The translations under genes were made by a program, and so were the position numbers. A stretch of 64,000 nucleotides of DNA from an uncultured Bacillota bacterium (GTDB taxonomy: Bacteria > Bacillota > Clostridia > Lachnospirales > Lachnospiraceae): the NCBI GenBank assembly GCA_958352855.1, contig CATWQE010000010.1, positions 1 through 64,000 on the forward strand, read 5' to 3'. Shown here in pieces: positions 16,454-24,776 of this stretch. The notes beneath the pieces are model-generated. The model saw only the letters and a list, made by a program, of their open reading frames with translations, did no database searches and was not told where the DNA came from. Position 1 is the stretch's first letter; each line of letters starts with the position of its first letter.

Positions 16454-17301
16454 TTGTTCTCCTCCTTACGGGAAATTTTATTATGTACAGCGCCGATTTT
16501 CGGCTCCAGCTTTTTGTACAGCCAGTTGCACAGAGGAATTCCCAGGAAAATTGCCATGTAAATTCCATCAATTCCAGAAATTGTTTCACTGGCGCTGGCA
16601 AGAGCTGAAATCTGGTCTGCCATAGACGGATACATGGCCGACAGGCTGGCTGTTGCCGATGCCATCATAATACCGGCTCCTACTCCAGATGCCATACCCA
16701 GGGCATATGGATGAAAAATACCAAAAGATGCAATTACCGTTGCCATAAATCCGAAGAAAATAGTTCCTATCATACCGCCGATAATATAAACAGAAAGACT
16801 TCCTCTGGCCTCCGGCGAATCCGGTCCATACATATCCTGCATTAATGCAAGGTTTGTTTCACGATTAATGGAATGACAGGCTCCAATAGCTTCTCTCTTT
16901 AAGCCGAAAAACAGGGCAATCGGTAAGGACAGGAAAATTGTTCCCAAATTTCCAAACTCCTGAAGCAAAAGCGCCGGTCCTGCTGAAAGAATCGTTTCAA
17001 AACTGGCGCCTGCATTGATACCCAGCTTGGCAATAAATGGACAGATACATACAATAACCAGCTTTGATGCGGCTTTTACCTGTGGCTTCTTAAAAATTTT
17101 CAATACCTGGGGTCCCGACAAAATTCCCATGAGAATCGAATAAAAAATAGGAAATAAAATCAAAGTTCCCGGTCCTATAGGCACTTTAATCTGTCCTATA
17201 GAATCAGCAATTACAATAAATAAAAATGCGGCGAGATAAATCTTCCATTCTTTTTTCAGGCGCTCACCAATACCTGTATAAAGGAATTTCTCCTGCTTCA
17301 T
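16450..17301 (-). CDS. DUF3100 family membrane protein, putative transporter
   Basis: This 283-residue polytopic protein has eight or nine hydrophobic segments. The sequence F-I-A-K-L-G-I-N-A-G and the glycine-rich G-M-A-S-G-V-G-A-G-I-M-M-A-S match what I recall of the DUF3100 family, which is uncharacterised but transporter-like. AAGGAG lies 7 bases before the ATG at 17301, so the longer frame from 17337 is rejected. It heads an operon with a small membrane protein, an amidohydrolase and a TauE/SafE protein, divergent from a Crp/Fnr regulator. The set looks like uptake, deamination and export of a nitrogenous compound (inference). Confidence 0.8.
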   Translation of the reverse strand: MKQEKFLYTGIGERLKKEWKIYLAAFLFIVIADSIGQIKVPIGPGTLILFPIFYSILMGILSGPQVLKIFKKPQVKAASKLVIVCICPFIAKLGINAGASFETILSAGPALLLQEFGNLGTIFLSLPIALFFGLKREAIGACHSINRETNLALMQDMYGPDSPEARGSLSVYIIGGMIGTIFFGFMATVIASFGIFHPYALGMASGVGAGIMMASATASLSAMYPSMADQISALASASETISGIDGIYMAIFLGIPLCNWLYKKLEPKIGAVHNKISRKEENK

Positions 17302-17403
17302 AACGTTCTCCTTCTTGGCAGATATTTGTATTAACATCCCAGATTTTACTAAAGGCGCCTTCTGAAAAAAAGGACAAATGGCTTATTTTGCAAAAAAATG
17401 TGG

Positions 17404-17591
17404 TATAATGAGCCTTGCAGGGCGCTTCCTTTTCTGCGTTCGTGGTATAATGATTGCATAATGTGCAATCCAAGCCAATGTTACCATTGGCTTGCTGCCA
17501 CTGGAGTGGCAGATTATACCGGCAAGCCACGACTTGAAAAGTAAATGCCCTTACAAGGCGCTTCCTTTTCTGCGTTCGTGGTATAATGATT
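17404..17591 (+). promoter_or_regulatory. Three extended -10 promoters, two in identical 35 bp direct repeats
   Basis: TGGTATAAT, an extended -10, occurs with TATAAT at 17404-17409, 17445-17450 and 17582-17587. The last two lie in identical 35 bp sequences at 17421-17455 and 17557-17591, 136 bp apart. The third copy is about 30 bases from the Crp/Fnr ATG. On the opposite strand TATAAT at 17513-17518 with TTTTCA 16 bases away may drive the DUF3100 operon. The layout suggests a promoter duplication with regulated or stacked initiation. Confidence 0.6.
17452..17529. other. Three consecutive hairpins with an alternative pairing, candidate structured leader
   Basis: Between the duplicated promoters are perfect stems GATTGCA/TGCAATC (17452-17458, 17464-17470), AAGCCAATG/CATTGGCTT (17472-17480, 17485-17493) and CTGCCACT/AGTGGCAG (17495-17502, 17505-17512). 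TGGCTTGC (17488-17495) can instead pair with GCAAGCCA (17522-17529), which would break the second stem and enclose the third. Mutually exclusive stems are typical of attenuators. No U-tract terminator is obvious on either strand. Stacked DNA operators are the alternative. Confidence 0.5.
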
Positions 17592-17616
17592 CTATTACTT
17601 ATTTGAGGTGATTCCC

Positions 17617-18312
17617 ATGACATTGGAAGAATTGATACAGGCTTATCCTGATGTTGCCACTTATTTTACTTATATGCCCCAGGAGTTAAAATCCCGCTAT
17701 ACCATCCGCACTTTTCCTCCTGGAACCATTATTCACCAAAAGGACTATCCTCTTGATTATTTTGGTATTGTGTGCAGTGGCGACCACCGGGTGATTAATG
17801 AATTTGAAAATGGCAATGTTTTTATGATTGAAAAAAATGAGCCCATAGATTTTATAGGTGAAGTTACCATTCTGGCTGAAAAGGAAAAAACTTCTGTTAC
17901 CATAGAAACCTTAACAGAATGTGTGGTATTTATGATTTCCCGCAGGGATTTTGAAATGTGGATTGCACAGGATATTCACTTTTTGCGGTTAATTACTCAC
18001 AAAATTGCTTATAAGCTCTACCGTTCCTCTTACAATCGTGGTGCAAAGCTGTTCTATCCGCCTAACTTTCTGTTGTTAGACTATTTGCTGAAATATGCTT
18101 CCCTCCATCACATTGAAAAAACCGGTGAAATTACACTTCTCAAAACAAGGGAAGGTATACGGGAAGAATTGGGCATGACTGTGAAAACCATTAACCGCAC
18201 CATTGCCAAGTTAAAGGAAGATGGGCTCATTGGCACCCGCAAGGGAAAAGTGACTATGTCTTTGGAACAATATCAACGGGCAAAAAAAGAAATTGCCTAT
18301 TATGTAAAATAG
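17617..18312 (+). CDS. Crp/Fnr-family transcriptional regulator
   Basis: This 231-residue protein has a cyclic-nucleotide-binding-like sensor domain (about residues 20-130, with F-P-P-G-T-I-I and a G-E-V turn) and a C-terminal winged helix (about 160-220, including R-E-G-I-R-E-E-L-G-M-T-V-K-T-I-N-R-T). No Cys cluster for an Fe-S centre is seen, so it is not a true Fnr. The strong ribosome site GAGGTGAT ends 4 bases before the ATG at 17617, so I reject the GTG at 17608. It is divergent from the DUF3100 operon and precedes the alanine/glycine symporter; both are plausible targets. Confidence 0.85.
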   Translation: MTLEELIQAYPDVATYFTYMPQELKSRYTIRTFPPGTIIHQKDYPLDYFGIVCSGDHRVINEFENGNVFMIEKNEPIDFIGEVTILAEKEKTSVTIETLTECVVFMISRRDFEMWIAQDIHFLRLITHKIAYKLYRSSYNRGAKLFYPPNFLLLDYLLKYASLHHIEKTGEITLLKTREGIREELGMTVKTINRTIAKLKEDGLIGTRKGKVTMSLEQYQRAKKEIAYYVK

Positions 18313-18331
18313 TTCTCTAACGTTTGGAAGA

Positions 18332-18363
18332 AAATGTACATTTCCTTTCAAATGTGCTATTAT
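18332..18363 (+). promoter_or_regulatory. Candidate Crp/Fnr operator and -10 box upstream of the symporter
   Basis: AAATGTACATTT (18332-18343) is a perfect 12 bp palindrome inside a longer A/T-rich symmetry. It is 14 bases upstream of a TATTAT -10 box (18358-18363), where a -35 would sit. This is a typical place for a class II activator or a repressor. The Crp/Fnr regulator encoded immediately upstream is the natural candidate; no copy was found in the divergent region before 17301. Confidence 0.4.
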
Positions 18364-18399
18364 GAAGAGCGAATAATAAAAATAGAGAGGTTATTTTTC

Positions 18400-19797
18400 A
18401 TGATACAGTTGATTGAATCTATCAATGCTGCCATAAACAACTTTGTCTGGGGCGTGCCTGCTATGGTCTGCATTATTGGCGTAGGGCTGTACCTTAGTAT
18501 CCGCACCCGATTTCTGCAGATTCGCAAGTTTCCCTATGCCATAAAAACTACCATTGGCAGAATGTTCCGTAAGCGTGACGCCTCTGATGGCGCTCTGACA
18601 CCTTTTCAGGCTGTCTGCACTGCTTTGGCTGCCACAGTAGGCACCGGAAATATTGCCGGTGTGGCCGGCGCGATTGCTATCGGAGGACCAGGGGCTGTGT
18701 TCTGGATGTGGATTTCTGCCATGCTGGGTATGTGTACAAAGTTTGCAGAAGTTACCCTGGCAGTCCATTTCAGGGAGCGAAATGCTGAAGGAGAACTGGT
18801 AGGCGGCCCTATGTATTACATAAAAAACGGTCTTGGAAAAAAATGGCAGTGGCTTGCTGTTTTATTCTCTGTCTTTGGTGTTCTTACTGTGTTCGGTACA
18901 GGAAATGCCACACAGGTCAACACCATTACCGCATCCATTAATTCCGCACTGTTAAATTATCACATTATTTCTGAAGATTCTCTGGGGATATCCAACCTGA
19001 TTCTCGGCATTCTTCTAGCTGCTGTGGTAGGTATGGTTCTCCTTGGCGGTATTAAACGAATTGGTCATGTAACAGAACGTCTGGTTCCTTTTATGGCGCT
19101 GTTTTACATTATTCTTGCTGTAGGTGTAGTTCTTTTGAACATCCAGAAAATTCCAGAAGTTTTCTATTCCATCTTTTATGGAGCTTTTCATCCTTCTGCC
19201 TTTACCGGAGGTGTAGTAGGAAGCTTTTTCCTCAGCATGCAAAAAGGTGTTTCCAGAGGAATTTTCTCCAATGAAGCTGGACTTGGAACCGGTTCTATTG
19301 CCCATGCATGTGCAGATACAAAAAAACCGGTAAAACAGGGTCTGTTCGGTATTTTTGAAGTATTTACTGACACCATTGTTATCTGTACTCTCACTGCTCT
19401 GGTTATTTTATGCAGTGATATACCTGTTGCCTATGGCCAGGCTGCCGGAGCTGAGCTTACGATTCTTGGTTTTACTTCTACCTATGGGAACTGGGTTTCT
19501 ATCTTTACTGCTGTTGCCATGTGCTGTTTTGCTTTTTCCACCATCATCGGATGGGGGTTATACGGCGCCAGATGTATTGAATTTCTATTTTCTTCAAAAA
19601 TCATCAAACCTTTTATGGTTGTTTATTCTCTGGTTGCCATCCTGGGCGCTACTATGGATCTGGGACTTTTATGGAGCATTGCGGAGACCTTTAACGGACT
19701 TATGTCTATCCCGAACCTGATTGCAGTATTTCTGCTTTCCGGTACGGTTGTGAAATTAGTGAAAGAATATTTTAATGGGGAAGGGGCTTCTAAATAA
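18400..19797 (+). CDS. Alanine/glycine:cation symporter (AGCS family)
   Basis: This 465-residue membrane protein takes up small neutral amino acids with sodium or protons. AGCS signatures are L-A-A-T-V-G-T-G-N-I-A-G-V near residue 80, the G-P-M-Y-Y-I-K-N-G-L-G loop, and I-F-S-N-E-A-G-L-G-T-G-S. About ten hydrophobic segments and the length match the family. AGAGAGG precedes the ATG at 18400; an upstream reading from 18334 overlaps the candidate operator and -10 box and is rejected. It follows the Crp/Fnr gene by 87 bases with its own promoter. Confidence 0.95.
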   Translation: MIQLIESINAAINNFVWGVPAMVCIIGVGLYLSIRTRFLQIRKFPYAIKTTIGRMFRKRDASDGALTPFQAVCTALAATVGTGNIAGVAGAIAIGGPGAVFWMWISAMLGMCTKFAEVTLAVHFRERNAEGELVGGPMYYIKNGLGKKWQWLAVLFSVFGVLTVFGTGNATQVNTITASINSALLNYHIISEDSLGISNLILGILLAAVVGMVLLGGIKRIGHVTERLVPFMALFYIILAVGVVLLNIQKIPEVFYSIFYGAFHPSAFTGGVVGSFFLSMQKGVSRGIFSNEAGLGTGSIAHACADTKKPVKQGLFGIFEVFTDTIVICTLTALVILCSDIPVAYGQAAGAELTILGFTSTYGNWVSIFTAVAMCCFAFSTIIGWGLYGARCIEFLFSSKIIKPFMVVYSLVAILGATMDLGLLWSIAETFNGLMSIPNLIAVFLLSGTVVKLVKEYFNGEGASK

Positions 19798-19988
19798 AGC
19801 AAAATATTCCTTCCCAAATCTCAAAATCTATGCTAAAATAAAGAAAAAGCATTATTTTCTATCCCTTCTATTGGTTATACCAATCTATTTTCAATTCTTT
19901 TCCAGGAAATTCTTGCTTTTATCCACTTCTATGGCAGGAGTTTCCGAACAACCGGAATCTCCTGTACCACTCTAAAAAGGAGGTTCCT

Positions 19989-20879
19989 ATGAATGAAAGC
20001 TCAAAACAAAAGGAAGCTTCAGGCAAAATGCCACTCCTTCAGTGGCATCCCGCCTTTTATGCCGGAATTCAGATTGAATTTGGTGCTGAAGCTCAACATC
20101 TTACATTTGAATCAGAACATCTGCTTGGAAGCAAACCTATGCAGATTGATATTATTGTAAAAAATGAGCAAAATAAGATACTAAAGAAAAATATTGGAAG
20201 AATATTCCGCAAATATAACATCATTGAATACAAAGGTCCTGGGGACTACTTGAACATTGATGACTTTTACAAGGTCTATGGCTATACCTGGTTCTATAAA
20301 TCCGATACCCGAACTGTAGACTCCATAAAGATTCACGAACTGAGTATAACTCTTGTAAGTCAAAGCTATCCTCAGAAACTCATTCAACATTTACGACAAA
20401 AACGTGGTTATGCAGTAAAACGAACAGAACCTGGGATTTACCGGGTTATCGGAGATGTAATCCCTATCCAGATTCTGGTAACCAGACGAATGACTCAAAA
20501 GAAAAATCTCTGGCTGAGGAATCTCACAGACCATATACAAAATACAGAAGATGCACAAGAATTGTTAAAAGAATATAAAAAACACAAGACAGATAAACTC
20601 TATGAATCTGTAATGAATATTATTATGAAAAGCAATTTCAATCTGTTTAAGGAGATGGAAACTATGTGTGAAGCATTGAGAGAATTAATGAAAGATGAAC
20701 TGGAGGAAAGAGAGCGAATTGCTAAGGAAGACGGAAAAAAAGAGGGTGAAGAATTCGGAGAAACGCGGGTCAACCAGCTAAATCAAAAATTAATAAGTCT
20801 GAACAGATTTGATGATATTGTCAAATCTGTTTCTGACAAACTGTACCAGAAAAAACTTTTTGCGGAATTTCATCTCTAA
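19989..20879 (+). CDS. Uncharacterised Lachnospiraceae PD-(D/E)XK-like protein
   Basis: This 296-residue protein starts after a strong AGGAGG. The region P-M-Q-I-D-I-I-V-K at about residue 60 and I-I-E-Y-K-G-P-G-D at about residue 80 supply the Asp and E-x-K of a PD-(D/E)XK nuclease core. The following D-D-F-Y-K-V-Y-G-Y is typical of a family common in Lachnospiraceae and often annotated only as hypothetical. The C-terminal third is helical and charged (E-L-E-E-R-E-R-I-A-K-E-D-G-K-K-E-G), like the tails of Rpn proteins. It is a different branch from the Rpn-like protein at 12947. Function unknown. Confidence 0.65.
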   Translation: MNESSKQKEASGKMPLLQWHPAFYAGIQIEFGAEAQHLTFESEHLLGSKPMQIDIIVKNEQNKILKKNIGRIFRKYNIIEYKGPGDYLNIDDFYKVYGYTWFYKSDTRTVDSIKIHELSITLVSQSYPQKLIQHLRQKRGYAVKRTEPGIYRVIGDVIPIQILVTRRMTQKKNLWLRNLTDHIQNTEDAQELLKEYKKHKTDKLYESVMNIIMKSNFNLFKEMETMCEALRELMKDELEERERIAKEDGKKEGEEFGETRVNQLNQKLISLNRFDDIVKSVSDKLYQKKLFAEFHL

Positions 20880-20891
20880 AATTTCTTATCT

Positions 20892-21815
20892 TTAATGATC
20901 ATTCCCAAATCTGTTTTTTCGCTTCAAATACCCTTTTCTCCAGAAATATCTCAGCTCCAACCCCAATATTACCGCTGCCAGCAAAATCACTGTCAAATAT
21001 CCATATTTCCAGTTGAGCAGCGGCATATTGGTAAAATTCATACCATACCATCCTGTAAGAAGAGAAAGAGGAAGGAAAATTGTGGTGACTACTGTAAGCA
21101 TTGCCATGATTTCATTTTGTCGGATATCTATCTGCGCCTGGTATAATTCATGAAGCTGCAGGAGGCTCTCCCGGATATTTTCCGTATATCCATGCAGTCT
21201 GGAAACCCGACTGGTGAAAATATTCCAGTCTTCTGCCTGCTCCCTGGATATCAGCTCACATCCCCTTCTCTGCATGGCTTCCCCAACATCGGTAAGCTGT
21301 GCATAAAAGCCATGAAGCTTCATTATGTCCTTTCGCAGCCGCATAAAGATTCCAGGCATCTCTCTTGAAGCATCTTCCAAAAGCATATCTTCCAGTTCCA
21401 TACTCTTTTCTTCAAATTTCTGCAAATAGGATACTTCCCTGTCAATCAACTGGTTAAACAAAGCCAGTAAAATTTCTGTCTCCTGATATTCGCTTCTTTC
21501 TCCACTTCCCATGGAAAAATCCAATTCTCCTGCTTTTTTCAGGAAATCCTCCAGGCTGTTGCTGTCTCCAATAAAACAGAGCTTTCCCTTTTGGACATAA
21601 TAACCGAAAGTTTTCGGGGACTTCTCCAGATTCTTTTTATCTGGAATACATACCATCCCCAAAAGGCATTGTGAATAAACCTCTGCCTTGCAGTAAGGTA
21701 TATATTCCAAGCTATTTATAAATTGACGCTTATGGGGATATTCTCCCTTTAAAGCCGCAAACTCTTCCTGGCTTAAAATCTGCACCTGCACATTTTCTAA
21801 CCTTACCTCTTCCAT
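20892..21815 (-). CDS. CorA-family divalent cation transporter
   Basis: This 307-residue protein has a long cytoplasmic helical domain and two C-terminal membrane segments. The signature G-M-N is present in W-Y-G-M-N-F at the end of the first, and a basic tail follows. It imports magnesium or exports/imports other divalent metals across the cytoplasmic membrane. GGAGG lies about 6 bases before the ATG at 21815, so a TTG at 21854 is less likely. It is convergent with the nuclease-like gene, only 12 bases apart, with no clear terminator. The neighbours to the right are also metal genes. Confidence 0.9.
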   Translation of the reverse strand: MEEVRLENVQVQILSQEEFAALKGEYPHKRQFINSLEYIPYCKAEVYSQCLLGMVCIPDKKNLEKSPKTFGYYVQKGKLCFIGDSNSLEDFLKKAGELDFSMGSGERSEYQETEILLALFNQLIDREVSYLQKFEEKSMELEDMLLEDASREMPGIFMRLRKDIMKLHGFYAQLTDVGEAMQRRGCELISREQAEDWNIFTSRVSRLHGYTENIRESLLQLHELYQAQIDIRQNEIMAMLTVVTTIFLPLSLLTGWYGMNFTNMPLLNWKYGYLTVILLAAVILGLELRYFWRKGYLKRKNRFGNDH

Positions 21816-21929
21816 GCCTGCCTCCAACCGCTTCCTTTTTCTTAGTCTGTCCAAAATGCAGAAATTCTTGCAGAAATATTTTCAAACCCCTGCTCTTATG
21901 ATACACTAATCGGAAAAGGAGGAATTCGT

Positions 21930-22304
21930 ATGGAACATTTTACTCTGCCCCATCAGCATGGCCAGTCCAAGGACCAGCTTATGGAAAATATGCCATCCAC
22001 AGAAAATTTTCAAATTATCGCGGATGTCTTTAAACAACTTAGTGATACTACACGAATCCGTATTTTCTGGATTCTCTGTCACTGTGAAGAGTGCGTGATT
22101 AATATTGCCGCCATGATGGAAATGAGCAGCCCTGCTGTGGCGCATCATCTGCGTCTGCTTCGTGCCAGTGGATTAATCGAATCCCATCGTGATGGCAAGG
22201 AAACCTATTACCGGGCCAGCAAAAACAGAAAAGCTCAAACCCTTCATCGCATGATTGAGGAAATGATGGAAATTTCCTGTTTTCAGAAAAACATGCCAAT
22301 CTGA
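21930..22304 (+). CDS. ArsR/SmtB-family metal-responsive repressor
   Basis: This 124-residue winged-helix protein has the ArsR core: F-K-Q-L-S-D-T-T-R-I-R-I-F-W-I-L, then C-H-C-E-E-C-V-I-N-I-A, a recognition helix S-S-P-A-V-A-H-H-L-R-L-L, and D-G-K-E-T-Y-Y in the wing. Two Cys in the C-x-x-C-style region after helix 3 and the His-containing N-terminus could bind zinc, cadmium or lead, as in CadC/SmtB. AGGAGG precedes the ATG. Its 3' end overlaps the 3' end of FeoB by 22 bases, convergently. An operator-like repeat over the HMA/ATPase promoter at 26987-27012 is its likely target. Confidence 0.9.
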   Translation: MEHFTLPHQHGQSKDQLMENMPSTENFQIIADVFKQLSDTTRIRIFWILCHCEECVINIAAMMEMSSPAVAHHLRLLRASGLIESHRDGKETYYRASKNRKAQTLHRMIEEMMEISCFQKNMPI

Positions 22305-24613
22305 TATACAACAAAAGCGGCAAGCCAGGCAAGCACACACTGGCCAACTACCATTGCTATAGCCCATTTGCCTCCCAGTTCTCTCTTTACTGAGGCAATG
22401 GCTGCCACGCATGGTGTATATAGGAGACAGAATACCAGGAGCGCTCCTGCTCCTACTGTGCTAAGACTGCCCTTTAAAGCTGCTGTGCTGCCAAACAATA
22501 CAGTAAGAGAAGATACTACACTTTCTTTCGCCATGAAGCCGGAAATCAACGCTGTGACAATTCTCCAGTCTCCAAAGCCCACCGGAATAAAAACAGGGGC
22601 CAGCACACCTGCTGCCAAGGCCAGCATACTGTCCTGGGAATCTGCCACCATATTTAATCCAGTGTCAAAATTCTGCAGGAACCAAATCAGAATCGTTGCC
22701 AGGAATATAACCGTAAAGGCTCTCTGAAGAAAATCTTTTGCCTTATCCCACAGAAGATGCAATACATTTTTCGCTCCTGGCATACGGTAGTTTGGAAGTT
22801 CCATCACAAAAGGCACTGCCTCTCCTTTAAAAGCTGTTTTCTTAAAAATCAGCGCCATGAGAATCCCCATAACAATACCAAACACATACAGTCCTATCAT
22901 CACCAGCGCCCCATGTTTTGGGAAAAAGGCTGCGGTAAAGAAGGCATAAATAGGCAGTTTCGCTGTACAACTCATAAAAGGTGTTAAAAGAATGGTCATC
23001 TTCCTGTCTCTTTCTGAAGGCAGGGTCCGGCTTGCCATAACTCCCGGTACTGTACATCCAAAGCCAATGAGCATAGGTACAATACTTCGTCCTGACAGTC
23101 CCAGTTTTCTGAGAAGTTTATCCATAATAAAGGCAACCCGCGCCATATAGCCGCTATCCTCCAGCATGGACAGAAAGAAAAATAAGGTTACAATAATAGG
23201 AAGGAAGCTGAGCACTCCCCCAACGCCATTAAAAATACCGTCAATCACCAGAGAATGTACCACACTGTTTACCTGAGCAGCTTCCATAGCATGGTCTACT
23301 ACATCTGTCAAAGCCGAAATTCCCGATTCCAAAACTCCCTGAAGAAAAGCGCCAATTACATTAAAGGTCAGCCAGAATACAATTCCCATGATTCCGATAA
23401 AAGCCGGAATTCCTGTATATTTTCCTGTAAGGAAATGGTCTATTTTCCGGCTGCGCACCCGTTCCTTGCTTTCTTTTGGCTTGATAACCGTACCTTTACA
23501 TACTTCTTCTATGTAGTCAAAACGCATCTGCGCCACTGCTGCCGCGCGGTCCATACCAGTCTCTTCCTGGGTCTGGATGGCAATATCTTCCAGAATGCCT
23601 TGTTCTTTTTCTGTCAGCTCTAATTGTTCCAGAATCTTGGTATCTCCCTCCATAACCTTGCTGGCAGCGAAACGAATGGGAATTTCTGTTCTTTCTGCAT
23701 GATCCTCAATCAGATGCATGACTGCGTGAATTCCCCTGTGAATCCCTTCTTTGCGGTTACAAAAGTCTGTTTCTTCCGGACGCTCCTGATATTTTGCCAC
23801 ATGAACGGCATGGCGTATTAATTCCTCAATACCCTCACCTTTTGCAGCAGAAATGGGAATAACCGGTACGCCAAGAGCCTCCTCCATTTCATTTACCAGT
23901 ACAGAACCGCCATTTTCCCAAAGCTCATCCATCATATTCAGAGCCACAACCATTGGGAATCCCAGTTCCAGAAGCTGCATAGTTAAATAGAGATTTCGTT
24001 CAATATTCGTGGCGTCTACAATGTTAATAATGCCCTTTGGCTTTTCCCGAATTACAAATTCTCTGGTGACAATTTCTTCACTGGTATAGGGAGACATGGA
24101 GTAAATGCCCGGCAGGTCTGTAATTAATGTATTTTCATATCCCTTTATCACACCGTCTTTTCTGTCTACCGTAACGCCGGGAAAGTTGCCTACATGCTGT
24201 TTGGAACCTGTCAACTGATTAAATAATGTTGTTTTTCCGCAATTCTGATTTCCCACCAGGGCGAAGGTAAGAGTTTCGCTGTCCGGAAGGGGATTTTCGC
24301 TTTTCCGATTGTGAAATTTTCCGCCTTCTCCGTATCCCGGATGATGTTTTTCTTTTTTTGCCCCCTTATTTTCTACTGTTTTCGGCTCATGTGCCTCTCC
24401 CACCTGGATATTTTCTGCATCTTCCAGACGGATGCTCAGCTCATATCCATGAATCCGAAGCTCAATAGGGTCTCCCATGGGAGCATATTTTACCACTGTA
24501 ACCTCTGTGCCCTGTATAAGCCCCATATCCAGAAAATGCTGTCTGAGAGCGCCGGAACCACCTACAGACTGTATGGTGGCTGTACTCCCAATTGGTAATT
24601 TACTAAGATTCAT
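22283..24613 (-). CDS. feoB: Ferrous iron transporter: FeoA-FeoB fusion
   Basis: This 776-residue protein imports Fe(II). Residues 1-75 are a FeoA-like SH3 domain (G-x-x-A-L-R-Q-H-F-L-D-M-G-L), followed by a basic His/Gly-rich linker. A G-protein domain comes next with G1 G-N-Q-N-C-G-K-T (121-128), G3 D-L-P-G (166-169) and G4 N-M-M-D. The C-terminal half holds the nucleoside-recognition gates and membrane segments, including G-F-G-C-T-V-P-G. AGGAG lies about 10 bases before the ATG. Upstream, TTAGATAAGACTAA-like symmetry near 24635-24655 could be a DtxR-type iron operator (weak). The gene ends inside the ArsR 3' end on the other strand. Confidence 0.95.
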   Translation of the reverse strand: MNLSKLPIGSTATIQSVGGSGALRQHFLDMGLIQGTEVTVVKYAPMGDPIELRIHGYELSIRLEDAENIQVGEAHEPKTVENKGAKKEKHHPGYGEGGKFHNRKSENPLPDSETLTFALVGNQNCGKTTLFNQLTGSKQHVGNFPGVTVDRKDGVIKGYENTLITDLPGIYSMSPYTSEEIVTREFVIREKPKGIINIVDATNIERNLYLTMQLLELGFPMVVALNMMDELWENGGSVLVNEMEEALGVPVIPISAAKGEGIEELIRHAVHVAKYQERPEETDFCNRKEGIHRGIHAVMHLIEDHAERTEIPIRFAASKVMEGDTKILEQLELTEKEQGILEDIAIQTQEETGMDRAAAVAQMRFDYIEEVCKGTVIKPKESKERVRSRKIDHFLTGKYTGIPAFIGIMGIVFWLTFNVIGAFLQGVLESGISALTDVVDHAMEAAQVNSVVHSLVIDGIFNGVGGVLSFLPIIVTLFFFLSMLEDSGYMARVAFIMDKLLRKLGLSGRSIVPMLIGFGCTVPGVMASRTLPSERDRKMTILLTPFMSCTAKLPIYAFFTAAFFPKHGALVMIGLYVFGIVMGILMALIFKKTAFKGEAVPFVMELPNYRMPGAKNVLHLLWDKAKDFLQRAFTVIFLATILIWFLQNFDTGLNMVADSQDSMLALAAGVLAPVFIPVGFGDWRIVTALISGFMAKESVVSSLTVLFGSTAALKGSLSTVGAGALLVFCLLYTPCVAAIASVKRELGGKWAIAMVVGQCVLAWLAAFVVYQIGMFF

Positions 24614-24776
24614 ACTGTCTTTCTCCTGTCTTTTGTATTAGTCTTATCTAACTCAAGAACAAAGGAGTTGCCGCATAACATGGCGATTTTTCTCACCACA
24701 TTTTGCGACAGTTCCTGTACTTTTCCTTTTTTCTGTTTTATTATAGCACTTTTTTGTAGATTTCTGTAGCATTTTT

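Noticed and set aside
17264..17623. Minus-strand 119-codon open frame across the divergent promoter region
   Set aside because: It covers promoters and hairpins, overlaps the DUF3100 start, and resembles no protein.
19775..19975. Plus-strand 66-codon open frame
   Set aside because: It begins inside the symporter's end and shows no family features. The region is better read as a leader of the next gene.
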